Assembly (NCBI RefSeq): GCF_963583255.1
Contig: NC_084805.1
Coordinates: 4,109,060 to 4,173,059, forward strand
Reading direction: 5' to 3'
Length of the DNA: 64,000 nt
Source of the DNA: Pyrus communis
Taxonomy: Eukaryota > Streptophyta > Magnoliopsida > Rosales > Rosaceae
This document shows, in pieces, positions 35,629-47,519 of the stretch. Each line of letters opens with the position of its first letter. Positions within the stretch are counted from its first letter, which is position 1. The position numbers and the translations under genes were made by a program. The notes beneath the pieces are model-generated. The model was not told the origin of the DNA. It saw only the letters and a list, made by a program, of their open reading frames with translations, and made no database searches.

Positions 35629-37436
35629 ACTTTGCTTGTCGTCAAGCAAACACAATAAAGACCCCAATTAATTAATTATTATTATTTTTTTTTTTTTAAA
35701 CGCAAACTAGTTAGGCTTTCCAAATATATTCCTCAAAGATTACATGGAAAGTATAGCTAAAAAAAATAATAAAATAAAGAAACATTGTAAGGACTCTAAA
35801 CATGATTCAAAAGTTAACAACACCTTACACAACCATTCTTCTGGTACGTTTATGACTAGCCAATAATTAGCATAACGCTTGCAACTTGGATAGGTATATG
35901 CAAACAAGTGTGATGAGTGATCTTTGGATAATGAATGTATCAAACCCCATAGGCTTGCTCTTCATATCATCTCTCCACTAATTTAAATCAATGCAACACC
36001 AAAGATCAAATGGACTTTACAAAGGTTGTAACATTAGGCTAGGTTATTGGCTATGAAAGAAAGAATAAGGAAAAACTAGAACCTGAGATATGCCAAGACT
36101 TCTTCATATGTAATTTGGTCTAGCCTCTTTTGAAATATGATTCTTGGCGTCCAAGACTCATGTTGTAGGAATTGCACAATTTCAAACTTTTCATTTTTTT
36201 TTTCTTTCATTTTTCCATTTTTTTTTCTCTTTTTTTTTATTTATTTATTTTTATTGCCAATCTGAGTAGTAATATGACACATGGTACCTCAGTACACGCC
36301 ACTTCTTGGATGTAGAACTCAGACTTGATCTCTTTCATCATCGTGGTAGTCATCTCAAGCTATAGGGTATGACTAATACAGGTTAAATGGGTAGGGATTA
36401 ATGTAGTGATGAAAGAAAAAGCTATGTGTTTGGCTTCAAAAGGCTAACTAGCGATAACACAAAAGGTTAGGTATAGAAAGGCTCAAACGGTCTAAAGATG
36501 GCCAAAATCGTCTCCCTAATATTGCATGACTCAGGATTTCGCCTCGAGAGATATTGAAGCAACTTCTAGTGTTCGTTGAGATCTTTATGATTACTTAATC
36601 CACATATAATTCTCTAAGTAAGCAACAATTGCATTAACATTGGCTATGCGCATGAAAAGGGTGTAAAGAATGATCATATAAAGCATAGCTAACCCAAGAA
36701 TTAAACAAAGAACACAAACAATGCTGATCGATTTCTTAGAACCAATTTAAGTATTAACCAAGTTATTATCATTGGATTTGGAAAGAACCAACCAACATGA
36801 CTGAGAGAAGAGCAAAAATATTATTTTTATTTTTTAGGTTTTTTAGACATTAATGACACAGCATAACAACTAACAAAAACTATAAGTTAAGACTTGAAAA
36901 CGAAGACTTCATGTTAGCAATAACCAATTTTTGACATCTGTACATTTTTTTTTACATATATCTTGCAAACTACTTGGCAGAATTTAATGTTCTTTATATG
37001 GTTAGTTCAGGATGAAAAATCAAAGAACGTAACGTGGACCAAAAAAAAAAAACAACAAATTTTTCCAGAAATTAGAAAAACAGTAAGCCTACGTTTTCTA
37101 ACATCACAAAATTAACTAAAAATATCCCTCCCCCAAACTTAAATTAAAGATTGTCCTCAATGTGTGGAATAAGGGATAATATGCAATGGAAAGAATTGAA
37201 AGACCAGAATTAAAAAAATAAAATAAGAATCAAGTGAATGTAGATCTTCCCTGGTCAAGTAGTCGCTAAAGCGAGACTTGCCGCACACACCAGCTCCATC
37301 TTCATGCATTGAGTGCTTAGGTTGCCTTCCAAGAAGCGCTAAATTTAAAGTCTTTAGTTGGACTCAGCGACCTTGAAATGAATGGAGGATAATTGAGGTA
37401 TGCCACCTCAATAGTTTTGGTCTGTGATGGCAAAGT
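35629..37436 (-). other. Non-coding 3' region of the Athila element with an internal second purine tract
   Basis: No env-like ORF is visible. Pyrimidine-rich runs on the plus strand near 36190-36250 are low complexity. At 37125-37163 the minus strand reads cacattgaggacaatctt, then taatttaagtttgggggagg. The same motif appears in B (48737-48773) and C (54194-54230). A conserved internal purine tract after pol is typical for this lineage. Confidence 0.6.
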
Positions 37437-38990
37437 TTATAGATTCTCTAAATACGGTTTAAGAAAATGCCCATTCACCTTGAATATGGAACCAGTTTTC
37501 ATGTCTTGAATCTCTACTGCTCCGTGTGGAAATACCTGAACAACCAGAAAAAGGGCCAGAGCATCTAGAACACAGCTTCCCGGGAAACAATTGAAGCCTT
37601 GAGTTGAACAATAACACCTTTTGATGCGGCTCAAAATGCTTGGGAATTAAAGCCTCATCATGAATAATCTTTGTCTTTTCTTTATAAATCCTAGCATTCT
37701 CATAAGCTTCATTCCTCATTAATCCAATTCATTTAATTGAAACTTTTGCAAAGTCCCTGCTTGGTTGATGTCGAAATTCAACTTCTTTAATGCCCAAAAT
37801 GCTCGATGTTCCTGTTCCACCGGAAGATGACATGCTTTCCCAAAGACAAGTCGAAAATGGAACATGCCAACGGGAGTCTTGAAAGCTGTCCTATATGCCC
37901 AACAACATCACTCGCTTTCAAAGCCCAATCTTTTCGATTTTGACTCACTGTTTTCTCTAGAATGTGTTTGATCTCCCTATTAGAAACTTCAACTTGTCCA
38001 CTAGTCTGCGGGTGGTAGGGAGTAGCAACCTTGTGAGTGATGTTATACTTCTTCATAAGAGCTGGCTTATTGATAAAGTGAGATCCACCATCACTAATGA
38101 TAGCACATGGTGTACCAAACCGAGTGAAAATGTGTTCCTTTAAGAAACTCAACACGACTTTATGATCTGGTCTTTGTTGGTATCACCTCCACCCATTTAG
38201 AAACATATTCCACAGCCACAATGATGTAAAGATACCCATGAGATGTAGGAAATGGACCCATGAAATCGATACCCTAAACATCGAACAATTCAACCTCTAG
38301 GATATTTTGCAAAGGCATCTGTGATCAAGATGATAAATTCCCAGTTCGTTGACATCTGCTACAGGTCATCACAAAGTGATGTGCATCCTTAAATAAAGTA
38401 GGCCAATAAAAACCACTTTGCAAGACCTTCAAAGCTGTTTTCTTTGCACCGAAGTGGCCTTCACAGACATACGAATGACAAAATTTCAAAATACTTTGGA
38501 TTTCACTTTGATGAACACAAAGTCGAATAATCTGATCAGGATAATGCTTGAAAAGATATGGTTCATCCCAATAAAAGTGTTATACCTTAGAAAAGAAACG
38601 CTTCATTTGTTGCTTGTCCCAATCTGCTGGAATGAACTTTCTTGCCAAATAATTCACTTTATCGCTTCTTTTATCTCTAATATCAAGATCGAACTCTTGC
38701 ATAAGTAGAATCCATCTTAGAAGTCTGGGCTTTGCATCCTTCTTGGTTAATAAATATCGGAGGGCTACATGATCAGAAAATATAATCACTTTTGAACCGA
38801 CCTAATAACTCATAAACTTCTCCAACGCAAACACCACAGCAAGCAATTCTTTCTCCATTGTCGTGTAATTCAATTGAGCACCAGTGAGAGTTCTTCTAGC
38901 ATAATATACAACATGAGGGACTTTGTTAACTTGCTGCCCTAACACAACACCTATTGCATAATCAGAAGTGTCAACATGATTTCAAAAGAA
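37437..38990 (-). pseudogene. Athila RNase H and integrase, decayed
   Basis: Read right to left, the RNase H part includes YYARRTLTGAQLNYTTMEKE (about 38850-38915) and [20 protein letters not shown] in 38580-38789. The integrase zinc finger (HQSEIQ...HSYVCEGHFG...CSRCQRTG) lies around 38330-38530. The core shows GIDFMGPF (about 38258), IISDGGSHF (about 38095) and a conserved Glu in [12 protein letters not shown] (about 37970), the three acidic catalytic positions. The C-terminal segment is 37437-37719. Stops (for example within 38800-38815 and near 38320) and frame shifts make it non-functional. The N-terminal half of pol lies 21 kb away, beyond the copia insertion. Confidence 0.8.
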
Positions 38991-39009
38991 AAAGACCAAT
39001 CTGGAGCTT

Positions 39010-39014
39010 TTATG
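39010..39014. repeat. TSD of the copia element (left)
   Basis: ttatg, duplicated exactly at 60077-60081. The two copies bracket the copia element inside the Athila pol. Confidence 0.95.
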
Positions 39015-39275
39015 TGTAAGAGTATATAACTGAATTAGTTAGATTGTGCCATCTGTCAGTAATACAGTGGCTAGATTGAAGACTATGGTTAGGACAGTTC
39101 AGATATGATAAGGTCAAGGTAGTATATAATATAGCTTGTGTAAGAAGATTAGTACAATGCAAAAATAATAAAGAAAATAAGATTTCTTTCTCTCTCTCTC
39201 TCTAAGCTTTCTGATTCTTTATCTTCTCCCTTAACTCTTCTGTCTTTTTGGATTCTATGTATGGTATGGTTAACA
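39015..39275 (+). repeat. 5' LTR of the copia element
   Basis: 261 bp, TGTAAGAGTATATAAC to ...ATGGTTAACA. A TATA-like tatataata lies near 39122-39130. It is followed by tggtatc, the first seven bases of the usual initiator-Met tRNA primer site; the rest of the site is altered (gatcgc). Confidence 0.92.
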
Positions 39276-39489
39276 TGGTATCGATCGCTTTCGTAAGTTT
39301 CGATCGTAAGCTTCGATCGTAAGCTTCTTCGATTCTGGTTTCTTAAGCTTCCGCTCCATTCTTTTCTTCTTTCTGAATCATTCTTTTTCTGATTTCTGGG
39401 TTCTGGTGTTTGCCCATTTCTTTGATTTTTCCTCTGAAAATCTTTGCTCACCACCTGTTTGGTTTTATTCCTCTGAGAGAGTTCTTACT

Positions 39490-42400
39490 ATGGTTACTGC
39501 AAATCAACTGCAAATCTTGCAGTCCCCTATTACTGGGTTGATTTCGTCTGTGTCAACTTCGGTTTCAGTTAAATTGGATGATTCTAACTACCTTCAATGG
39601 CATTTTCAAATGAAGTTGATGCTTGAAGGCTATGGAATTATGGATTTTGTTGATGGAACAAATCCGTGTCCGTCTTAGTTTTCTACTGATCTGGAAGTTA
39701 CTGAGTCTGGGTCTGGTATGAGAGTTGAATCGGATTCGTATAAGGTTTGGAAGATGCATGATCGGGCTCTCATGCAACTTATCACTGCTACCTTGTCTCC
39801 CATGGCTATTTCTTGTGCAATTGGGAGTAGTAGTGCTAGAGATTTATGGGTTCGTCTTCAAGAACAGTTTTCTACGGTAAGCAAGACTTCTATTTTCCAG
39901 CTAAAGTCTGATCTTCAAACAATCAAGAAAGGGGCTGATTCTGTCTCCCAATATCTTCAACGCATCAAAGAAACAAGAGACTATCTAGCAGCTGCTGGTG
40001 TTACATTTGTTGATGAGGATATTGTGATCTTGGCCTTAAATGGTCTACCTGAAGAATACAATACGTTCAGATGTGTTATTCGTGGCCGAGAGAATGTGAT
40101 ATCGTTGAAGGAATTTCGTGCTCAGTTACTTGCTGAAGAAGCCACTATTGAAAACAATTCATGTGTTTCCTTTCCTACTGTAATGCTGGTAAAGGAGCAA
40201 GGTTTTACTTCTGGGGCTTCGTCATCTTCAGATCAAGGTTCTTTCTCAAATGGATTTCACAATTCTAATGGTTTTCATGGGAACTCTGGTTAATCTTCAT
40301 TCTATAATGGGGGTCACAAGTCCAAATTTAAGGGTAAAGGCAAAGCTACGTATAATCAAGGTCAGAGATTTGGTTCGAATCAGGGACAAAAGTTTTATCA
40401 TTCTAAACCTACCGTTCGGGATTTTGCTCCTGGTATACTTGGTAGTCCTTCTCAGGCTCACAATGGTAATTCTCTTTCCAATGTCATATGTCAAATATGT
40501 TCTCAACATGGACATTCTGCTGCTACATGTGTGTATAGATGTGCTGAGTCTTCTGAGAATTGTCAAATCTGTGATAGAAGTAATCACACGGCTAAGACAT
40601 GTTTTTACAGAAACAAAGAAAGGAATTATCCATCACAAATGACTGTTATGCATACTGTGTTTCCTGGTTCAATGCAATCTCAGTATATGAGTGCTATGTC
40701 TCCTGTGTCTAATATGTCCTCTGTGAATATGGTTCCTTCCATGAATGCATCTTCTTCCTATGCCATGAATGCATCTTCTGCCATGCCTAATCCAGTTTCT
40801 TCTCAAGTCTGGCTCACTGATTCCGGGGCAACCAATCACATGACGAATGAATTGAGTAATTTGTCCGTTGCTTCACCATATTCTCAAACTGACACAGTTC
40901 AAATAGCTACTGGTGAAGGTTTGCAAGTCTCTCATATTGGCGATTCCCTTTTAAGGACTTCTCCACAGTCTATAAAATTGAACTCTGTTCTTTATGTTCC
41001 AAAGCTATCCCATAATCTGTTGTCCGTTCATCGTATTTGCCTTGACAACAACTATTGGCTAATTTTTTATGCTGCTTGTTTTTGGATTCAGGACAAAGCC
41101 ACAGGGAGAATCTTGTTTAAGGGCCTCTGCAACAATGGATTGTATCCCATTTCTTCATTTCCTGTCATTCCTCATATTCCTCAAAAACAAGCCAATCAAG
41201 TTGTTGCTTGTCTTGGACACACTGTCACCTCAAACTTGTGGCACTCCAGACTAGGTTATCCCTCTAATCCTATTGTCTCTCTTATACTTAGGAAATCTAA
41301 TGTTGCTATTAACAAGGATGTGTCTTCTATAGTTTGTCAAAGTTGTCTAGAAGGCAAATTTAGTAAACTTCTTTTTTGTTCATCGACTTCCAAATCTGTA
41401 ATTCCTTTTCAAGTTGTACATAGTGACCTATGGGGTCCTGCACCTTGTGTATCTGTGGATGGATTCAAATACTATGTCATATTTGTTGATGAATGTACAC
41501 GGTTTTGCTGGCTGTTTCCTTTGCGAAATAAATCAGATTTTGTCTCTGTGTTTGTTTTCTTCTATCAATATGTTTTTACCCAATTTTCAGATCGAATTAA
41601 GATCTTGCAGAATGATGGGGGGGGGAGAATACATTAGTAAATCTGTTCAATCTTTTCTTGCTCAACAAAGCATTCTTCATCACAAATCTTGTCCTTATAC
41701 CCCTGAACAAAACGGGTTGGCTGAGAGAAAGCATAAACATATTGTTCAAACTGCCCTTACTATGTTACAAACTGCACATTTGCCTTCTAAATTTTGGACA
41801 TATGCCTGTCAAACAGCAGTTTACTTAATAAACAGAATGCCATCGCCTGTTATTCATAATAATTCTCCCTTTGAACAATTATATTCTGTTATTCCAGATA
41901 TTCATCATCTTCGAGTCTTCGGGTGTGCTTGTTTTCCATTGTTAAAACCTTATAATAGCAACAAGTTTCAACCTAGATCTACTAAGTGTATATTTTTGGG
42001 ATATGCTTTGAATTACAAGGGGTACACTTGTTATGATCCCTGTCATGAGAAGACTTATATATCCAGACATGTTATTTTTAATGAGATAGACTTTCCATAT
42101 GCCACAATGGTTGTCAAACCCAAGCTTTCTGTGTTACAATCATCTCCCTCTACTGTTCCCTGTTCCTCTGTGCTTCCTAATCTTGCTAATATCCTGGTTA
42201 CCCCTTTCACATCCTGTTCTTCACCCCACTCCTCCAATCTGCCCCATTCTCAGCCTAATATCCAATCTTCCTCTCAACCCTCCCCTGCTCCTCAATCCAT
42301 TGTTGTGCAAGATTCTTCTGTGGTACCTGAGTATAGCCCAGACACTTTGCATGTGGTTCATGACATTCCATCAATGAATCTGCACCCTATGCAGACACGT

Positions 42401-43483
42401 TCTAAAAGTGGGATTATCAAGAAGAAAGTTTTCTTGGCTTCTGTTTACAGTGCAGCTGAGGTTGATTTAACTACAATTGAACCAGCCTCTTATAAGTCAG
42501 CTTTGAAAGTTCCAGTATGGTATTGTGCCATGCAAGAGGAGATTGCAACTTTGCATTCACAGAATACCTGGAGTTTGGTTGATCTGCCACCTAATAAGAA
42601 TTTAGTTGGTTGTAAGTGGGTGTTTAAAGTAAAAAGGAATGTTGTTGGAAGCATTGCCAGACATAAGGCTCGGTTGGTAGCAAAGGGGTTTAGCCAGGAA
42701 CAAGGTTTGGATTATGGGGAAACGTTTAGTCCTGTGGTCAAGCCTACCACAGTTCGATTAGTTCTTGCTCTTGCTGCTCAGTTTAATTGGCCCTTAAGAC
42801 AACTTGATGTTAAAAATGCCTTCCTTCATGGCATTTTAAATGAAGAGGTATACATGTCACAACCTCCCGGGTTTGAAGATTCTAGATATTCATACTTAGT
42901 ATGCAAGTTACACAAGTCTCTTTATGGCTTAAAACAGGCTCCGAGGGCTTGGAATGATCGATTTACTTAGTTTTTACCACAGTTGGGTTTCAACAATACA
43001 TATTCTGATTCTTCACTGTTTGTTAAGTATGTTAGTGCTGACATTGTGATTCTTCTGTTGTATGTTGATGATATAATCATCACTGGAAGTGCATCTGCAA
43101 CAATTCAACAAGTCATTGCCCAGTTAACCAAAGAATTTGAGCTTAAGGATCTTGGTCCTTTACATTTTTTCTTGGGTATTCAGATCACTAGAACTGCTTC
43201 TGGTTTGTTTCTATCTCAGGAAACGTACATTCAAGATTTGTTGAAGAAATCTGATATGCTGGACTCTAAACCTGCTGCCACTCCTTGTTTGCCTTACCAT
43301 AGGCTTATTAAGGATGATGGCCAACCGTTTAATAATCCAGCTCTATACAGAAGTCTAGTTGGGGCTTTGCAGTATCTTGTATTTACCAGGCCTGACATAG
43401 CCTTTTCTGTTCATCAAGTTAGTCAGTTTATGCAGGTTCCCATGCTATCTCACTTCACTGCTGTCAAACGAATCTTAAGATAT
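39490..43483 (+). pseudogene. Copia gag-pol, first part (gag, protease, integrase, RT)
   Basis: The start at ATG 39490 opens a gag region (LDDSNYLQWHFQMKLMLEGY). A CCHC knuckle (CQICDRSNHTAKTC) lies near 40560, the protease motif VWLTDSGATNHM near 40806 and the pre-integrase domain (LWHSRLG) near 41238. Integrase shows HSDLWGP, LQNDGG and NGLAERKH (D, D, E). The RT starts near 42500 and reaches the YVDDIIITG box near 43062. Defects are in-frame stops at 39676 (TAG), 40291 (TAA) and 42968 (TAG), and a frameshift in a nine-G run at 41617-41625. The coding frame ends at ...RILRY, where element B is inserted; it continues at 52494 and then at 59387. Confidence 0.92.
43479..43483. repeat. TSD of element B (left)
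   Basis: gatat, repeated at 52489-52493. It corresponds to the copia codons around Arg-Tyr just before Leu-Lys-Gly. Confidence 0.93.
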
Positions 43484-45440
43484 TGATAGGAGCATATTTA
43501 TGCGACTTAAATGGCTTGTTCTCGTACATTTACGTTATGTTTCTTTAGTTATTTTAGTACTTTAAGCTATTTTCGTGTGTTTGTAGGTCCAAAGGGCTAA
43601 AGGAGCAAAAAGATGCATTTTGGAGACTTTTGGAGCACTTTTGGGCTAAGGACGGATAGCTTATGCTTGAAGCCAAAGTGTTGGACGAAATTGAAGACCT
43701 AATTGGAGCCAAAGTGTTGGAACCTTGTTCTCTTTAGTTTTAGGACATTTAAACCTTTCCTAATCCCAATCATGCCATGCATAACACACATCCATTCTAA
43801 CACATTGTCATTGCACATGCATTTCCTTCATTAGTTAACCCACATGCACTTATCACTTATCATCACCACATATCATATCACTTAATCACTTATCACTTAT
43901 CATCACCACTTAACCACTTATCATATCATAACCACATATCATATCACTTATCACTTATCACTTAACATATCATCCACCTACTTCACCTACAACATCCACC
44001 TACTTCACCTACAACATCCACCTACAACATCCACCTACTTCACCTACAAATGACATAGCCATATGTTCCCTCCACTACTCCTATAAATACCCTTGCATTC
44101 ATTCATTCATGGACATCTCATTTTCATACACAACACACCACAAACACTTCCATTCCCTCATTGCCGTGAGTCCCCCTTCCCCTACAAATCCAAACACCAT
44201 CCTTCCATCTCCACAACTCCTCTTCCATTCCTTCACCACTCCCCAAACCATTCACACCATCAAACTATCCCTAGACCTTGTGCTACAACGAAGAGGAAGA
44301 GAAGAATGCCTAAACGTTCATACAATTCAAGTTTGAGTTGTTAGAATGTTTAGGTGCTTCTTTGATTTCTATGTTTAATTTCAATACTCTTTGTTTTGTA
44401 CGAATGAGGCATGGAAGAGAAGAGGGCCTAAACGTTCATACAATTCAAGTTTGAGTTGTTGGAATGTTTAGGTGTTTCTTTGATTCTCTTTGTTTTGTAC
44501 CATGAGGAACTAAACCCCCCTTGGCTAGGGGGGGATTCGAAATAAATGTTTATGCTTGCATTTTGATTTGATTACTTCTAATTACGTTTCATAAGTTGTG
44601 GATTCAATTTGTTTAACCGTTTGATTGATAACTTATTTATGTATGTTTATTGAGAGTGCACGCTTAATTTTCATGCATGAATATGACGCTAGAATATAAG
44701 TGAGTTTCACCTAATCGTTATGAACTTATATTCACAAGTAGTGGAGGTTGCTTATAAACAATCGCGTTAAATGAATTCTTGGCACGAGTTTCATGCTCAT
44801 CATAGTAACGAATGCCTCGTCAACACTTATAGTTTTCATAATGCTTAATGATCTTTGATTGTATCTTTATTGTGTTGTTCACGTAAAGGACTTTTGGAGA
44901 ATGTTATGAATTGCGTTGCGCTAACCCATCCAATTCATTAACTTAAGGAAAACTTGACGGTTAATTTAAGCGGACCTAATTAACCCGGGGTGATGAGTTT
45001 CATAATTTATTGAAATGCAATTGGAAATCTTTTTATTATGCAAGTGTAACATATGTGGAGATGACCCCCTTAGATATTCTATCATCCATTCATTCTATTT
45101 CATCAATTTCATATTTACATTCTGTTTTAATTTGTTCATTTAATTTAATTTCGTATAAACTTAAATCTCCCTTTACTTTAATGTCAATTTAGTTAGAAAT
45201 CATTTTAGTTTGTGTTTTTGAAAGCATTTTGAGTCTTTGGTTTGTCTTAGTGTTTTAAAGTTTAGTTTTACATTCTTCGAGTCTAGTTTAGTGTTTATTA
45301 TTACGTTTTTACGTTTTTGAGTCAAATCCAAGTGATTAACAATCCCTCCTAATCCCCGGTCCAGAACGATCCCTACTTATATACTTACTACAATTTGACG
45401 AAAAGAGGGTTTAATTTGTGCGCGTATAATTCCCGCATCA
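43484..45440 (+). repeat. 5' LTR of element B
   Basis: 1957 bp, TGATAGGAGCATATTTATGC to ...CCCGCATCA. TATA box tataaata at 44082-44089. It contains cttatcact-type short repeats (43850-43970), a cttcacctacaacatccac minisatellite (43975-44050) and a duplicated stretch of about 100 bp with cctaaacgttcatacaattc (near 44308 and 44428). Confidence 0.93.
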
Positions 45441-45445
45441 AATTT

Positions 45446-45463
45446 TGGCGCCGTTGCTGGGGA
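45446..45463 (+). promoter_or_regulatory. Primer-binding site of element B (tRNA-Asp)
   Basis: tggcgccgttgctgggga starts 5 bp after the LTR. It matches the complement of the 3' end of plant tRNA-Asp (...tccccggcaacggcgcca) except for one base. Element C has the perfect version. Confidence 0.85.
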
Positions 45464-45556
45464 TTAGAAAATTTGCTAATCCCTTGGATTGTTTGTTTCT
45501 GTATTGTCTTTTAGATTTAGTTTTTTTTTATTTGTGTTTTGTTTGTTAAGAACAAG

Positions 45557-46642
45557 ATGGCACTTGATAATGCTTCTCTTTTGTCACAACTCATGGAAAG
45601 GTCCCAAATGCAAAGAGTTGATATATTTAATCTTCAATCAAGGAATAACGTGTTTTCCAATACTTACAATTCGGATTGGAGTGATCATTCAAACTCTATG
45701 TGGTGGGAACCTCAAAATGCTCAACAAGGAGGATATTGGCAGCCACCACAACCTCATATTCAATATGCCCAACCAAACTCAAGTTTGTCAATAGATTATA
45801 ATCAAAAGCTTAATGAATTAATTTGTTTGGTGCAGGGCTCACAAATTCAAGACAATGAGGCTCAACAATAAGGATATTGGCAGCCATATGAGGAGTTCTA
45901 TTCAACGCCTATGCAGCCACCACAAAGGTTGGACCACTTGGATAAGCAAATTGGGCAGATCGGGGAGTTCGTAGGACAGTTTCGAGACCAAGGCGAACTC
46001 CCTAGTTCAACCATTGCAAATCCGAAGGGAGAATTTGAAACTGCCAAGGAAATCATGTTGAGAAGTGACAAAGAGGTTGGAACGGACCCTCAACCATCAA
46101 AATCAAATCACAAGGAAGAGGAACACACCCAACCCACGGAAAGGGTGGAAACACCTTTACCGGAGGCATCTATTGCTCATATGCCATCTAATACAGGTAT
46201 GGTTGTTCCAAATTTCATTATTTTTAACCCCGTTCCAACAAGTATCCCTATTCCTTGCAGATTCATGACTTCCAAGGAAGAAGAAGGTGAAAAAGACATC
46301 TTGGAAGCCTTTTCAAAGGTGACAAGTAGGGAATGTCATGAATTCATCAAAGAGGACGTTCTTGAAACCACAAAATCCAAAGAAGTTAAATTTGATGACA
46401 TTGGACAAGTCATAACCATCACTTGCAATCTGGCCAAGTCCAATATCCCTGAAACTTTCAAAGGAGTGGTGTTTGTCATTGAGTTCTTGTCGGACAAAAC
46501 AAGTAAGTTTTTTTCAAATTCCTTTACATTTTATACTAACTTGCTGTTTTTTATGAATCAGGCACCTACACTAGAATTCAAACCATTGCCGGTTCACTTC
46601 AAGTATCACCTTCCATTCAAGGACCAATTCCATGCCGTTTGA
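45557..46642 (+). pseudogene. Gag-like ORF of element B, one premature stop
   Basis: ATG at 45557; 361 codon positions with TAA at 45869-45871, where element C has Glu. Segments recall Athila gag C-terminal regions: YNSDWSDHSNSMWW (compare YNPGWREHPNLSC in the host Athila), then LDHLDKQIGQIGEFVGQF and NPKGEFETAKEIMLRS. Near the end comes APTLEFKPLPVHFKYHLPF, matching the FELKPLLETLKYAYLG segment after protease in Athila. The capsid core, protease active site and everything downstream are missing, so it is a collapsed gag/PR-spacer fusion. Without the stop it would be a soluble Gln/Asn-rich protein that might bind element RNA; that is speculation. Confidence 0.8.
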
Positions 46643-46742
46643 TTTTATTTATGTTAATAAATAAAAAATAAAAAAATAAAAAAGTAAAAAAATAAAAAAT
46701 AAAAAAAAAAGAAAGATACTAAACATGGAGAAAGGTGGAGCT

Positions 46743-47414
46743 TCACAAAGGTTGTTTGCGTGAAGCCCCACTACGAGGCGCAGAAGCGGAAGGCATAGAA
46801 GCGGGAGGCATAGAAGCGGGAGGCATCGGAGCAGAAGCCATCGGAGCGGGAGGCATCGGAGCTAGAGCATTCCAGGCCTCAATACTTGGCCAAGCGCTGG
46901 ATGACCCAGGAAAAAGGTGCCTCTGGAGATAAGACGCAAGCCTTTGACGGTCACTGTGAATTCGACCCTCAGATTCTTGCAGCTCATCAAGCTTCCTCTT
47001 CATCCCCGACGAATAGTTATTTGCAAGCACATGCAAACTTCTATTCTCGTACTTAAGCTGCTGGATCTCTTGCTTAAGTCTTTCCACCTCTGCCATCAAC
47101 GATTCTACTTGGCGGGACCGAGCAAGCAGGCGTTGGCCCATGTTGGACACAGAACTCGCACACTGAACACTAAGTGCGAGGGACTCTTGAACGGCCAACT
47201 CATCGGACCGTCCTGACAGCAGCCTACTATCTTTTGGAGTGAGGAGGTTTTTAGCTACTATTGTAGCTGTTATGGCGTCCTGCATCACAGAGTCTTCACC
47301 TGAAAGAGGACCGTTAGAAGATAAAAAAGAAGGGCGCCATACATTACCTTGACGGGGCGCAACCGGATCGCTGCTGAGACTCAAATCTAAGCTAAGGTTC
47401 GATGAGTTTGCCAT
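46743..47414 (-). CDS. Intact antisense ORF of element B: EAR-like/coiled-coil protein, 223 aa
   Basis: The start at 47414 (MANSSNLSLDLSL) has a good context (aaaATGg). The 223 residues are uninterrupted. Residues 7-13 form overlapping LxLxL motifs, the EAR-type signature that in plant repressors binds TOPLESS-family corepressors. Residues about 92-165 are a predicted coiled coil (VESLMAEVERLKQEIQQLKY). Residues about 185-212 are a Pro/Ala/Met repeat, followed by a basic RKQPL end. There is no signal peptide or transmembrane segment. The element C copy differs at only three residues. I recognise it as a multicopy family in apple/pear-type genomes; its function is unknown. It lies opposite and downstream of the sense gag-like ORF. 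Confidence 0.75.
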   Translation of the reverse strand: MANSSNLSLDLSLSSDPVAPRQGNVWRPSFLSSNGPLSGEDSVMQDAITATIVAKNLLTPKDSRLLSGRSDELAVQESLALSVQCASSVSNMGQRLLARSRQVESLMAEVERLKQEIQQLKYENRSLHVLANNYSSGMKRKLDELQESEGRIHSDRQRLASYLQRHLFPGSSSAWPSIEAWNALAPMPPAPMASAPMPPASMPPASMPSASAPRSGASRKQPL

Positions 47415-47519
47415 TTTTTTCAAAAGTGTTCAAAGAGAAGGGGTGGATGGAGTTAAAATTTCACAAAGGGCCGGAGTCGAGTTTCAGGAATGGGAAATCT
47501 TCAGAGTGTGTGTGTTGGG

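Noticed and set aside
35740..35943. 67-codon minus-strand ORF as an envelope-like gene of Athila
   Set aside because: Too short, with a hydrophobic tail only; no signal peptide plus transmembrane layout expected of env-like ORFs.
44093..44344. Small ORF repeated in both LTRs of B (also 51140-51391)
   Set aside because: It is identical because the LTRs are identical; low-complexity His/Pro/Ser sequence just after the TATA box with no domain or conserved copy in C.
46735..46932. Gly/Ala/Ile repeat ORF opposite the antisense ORF (and 56041-56238)
   Set aside because: Mirror of the Pro/Ala/Met repeat of the antisense protein on the other strand.
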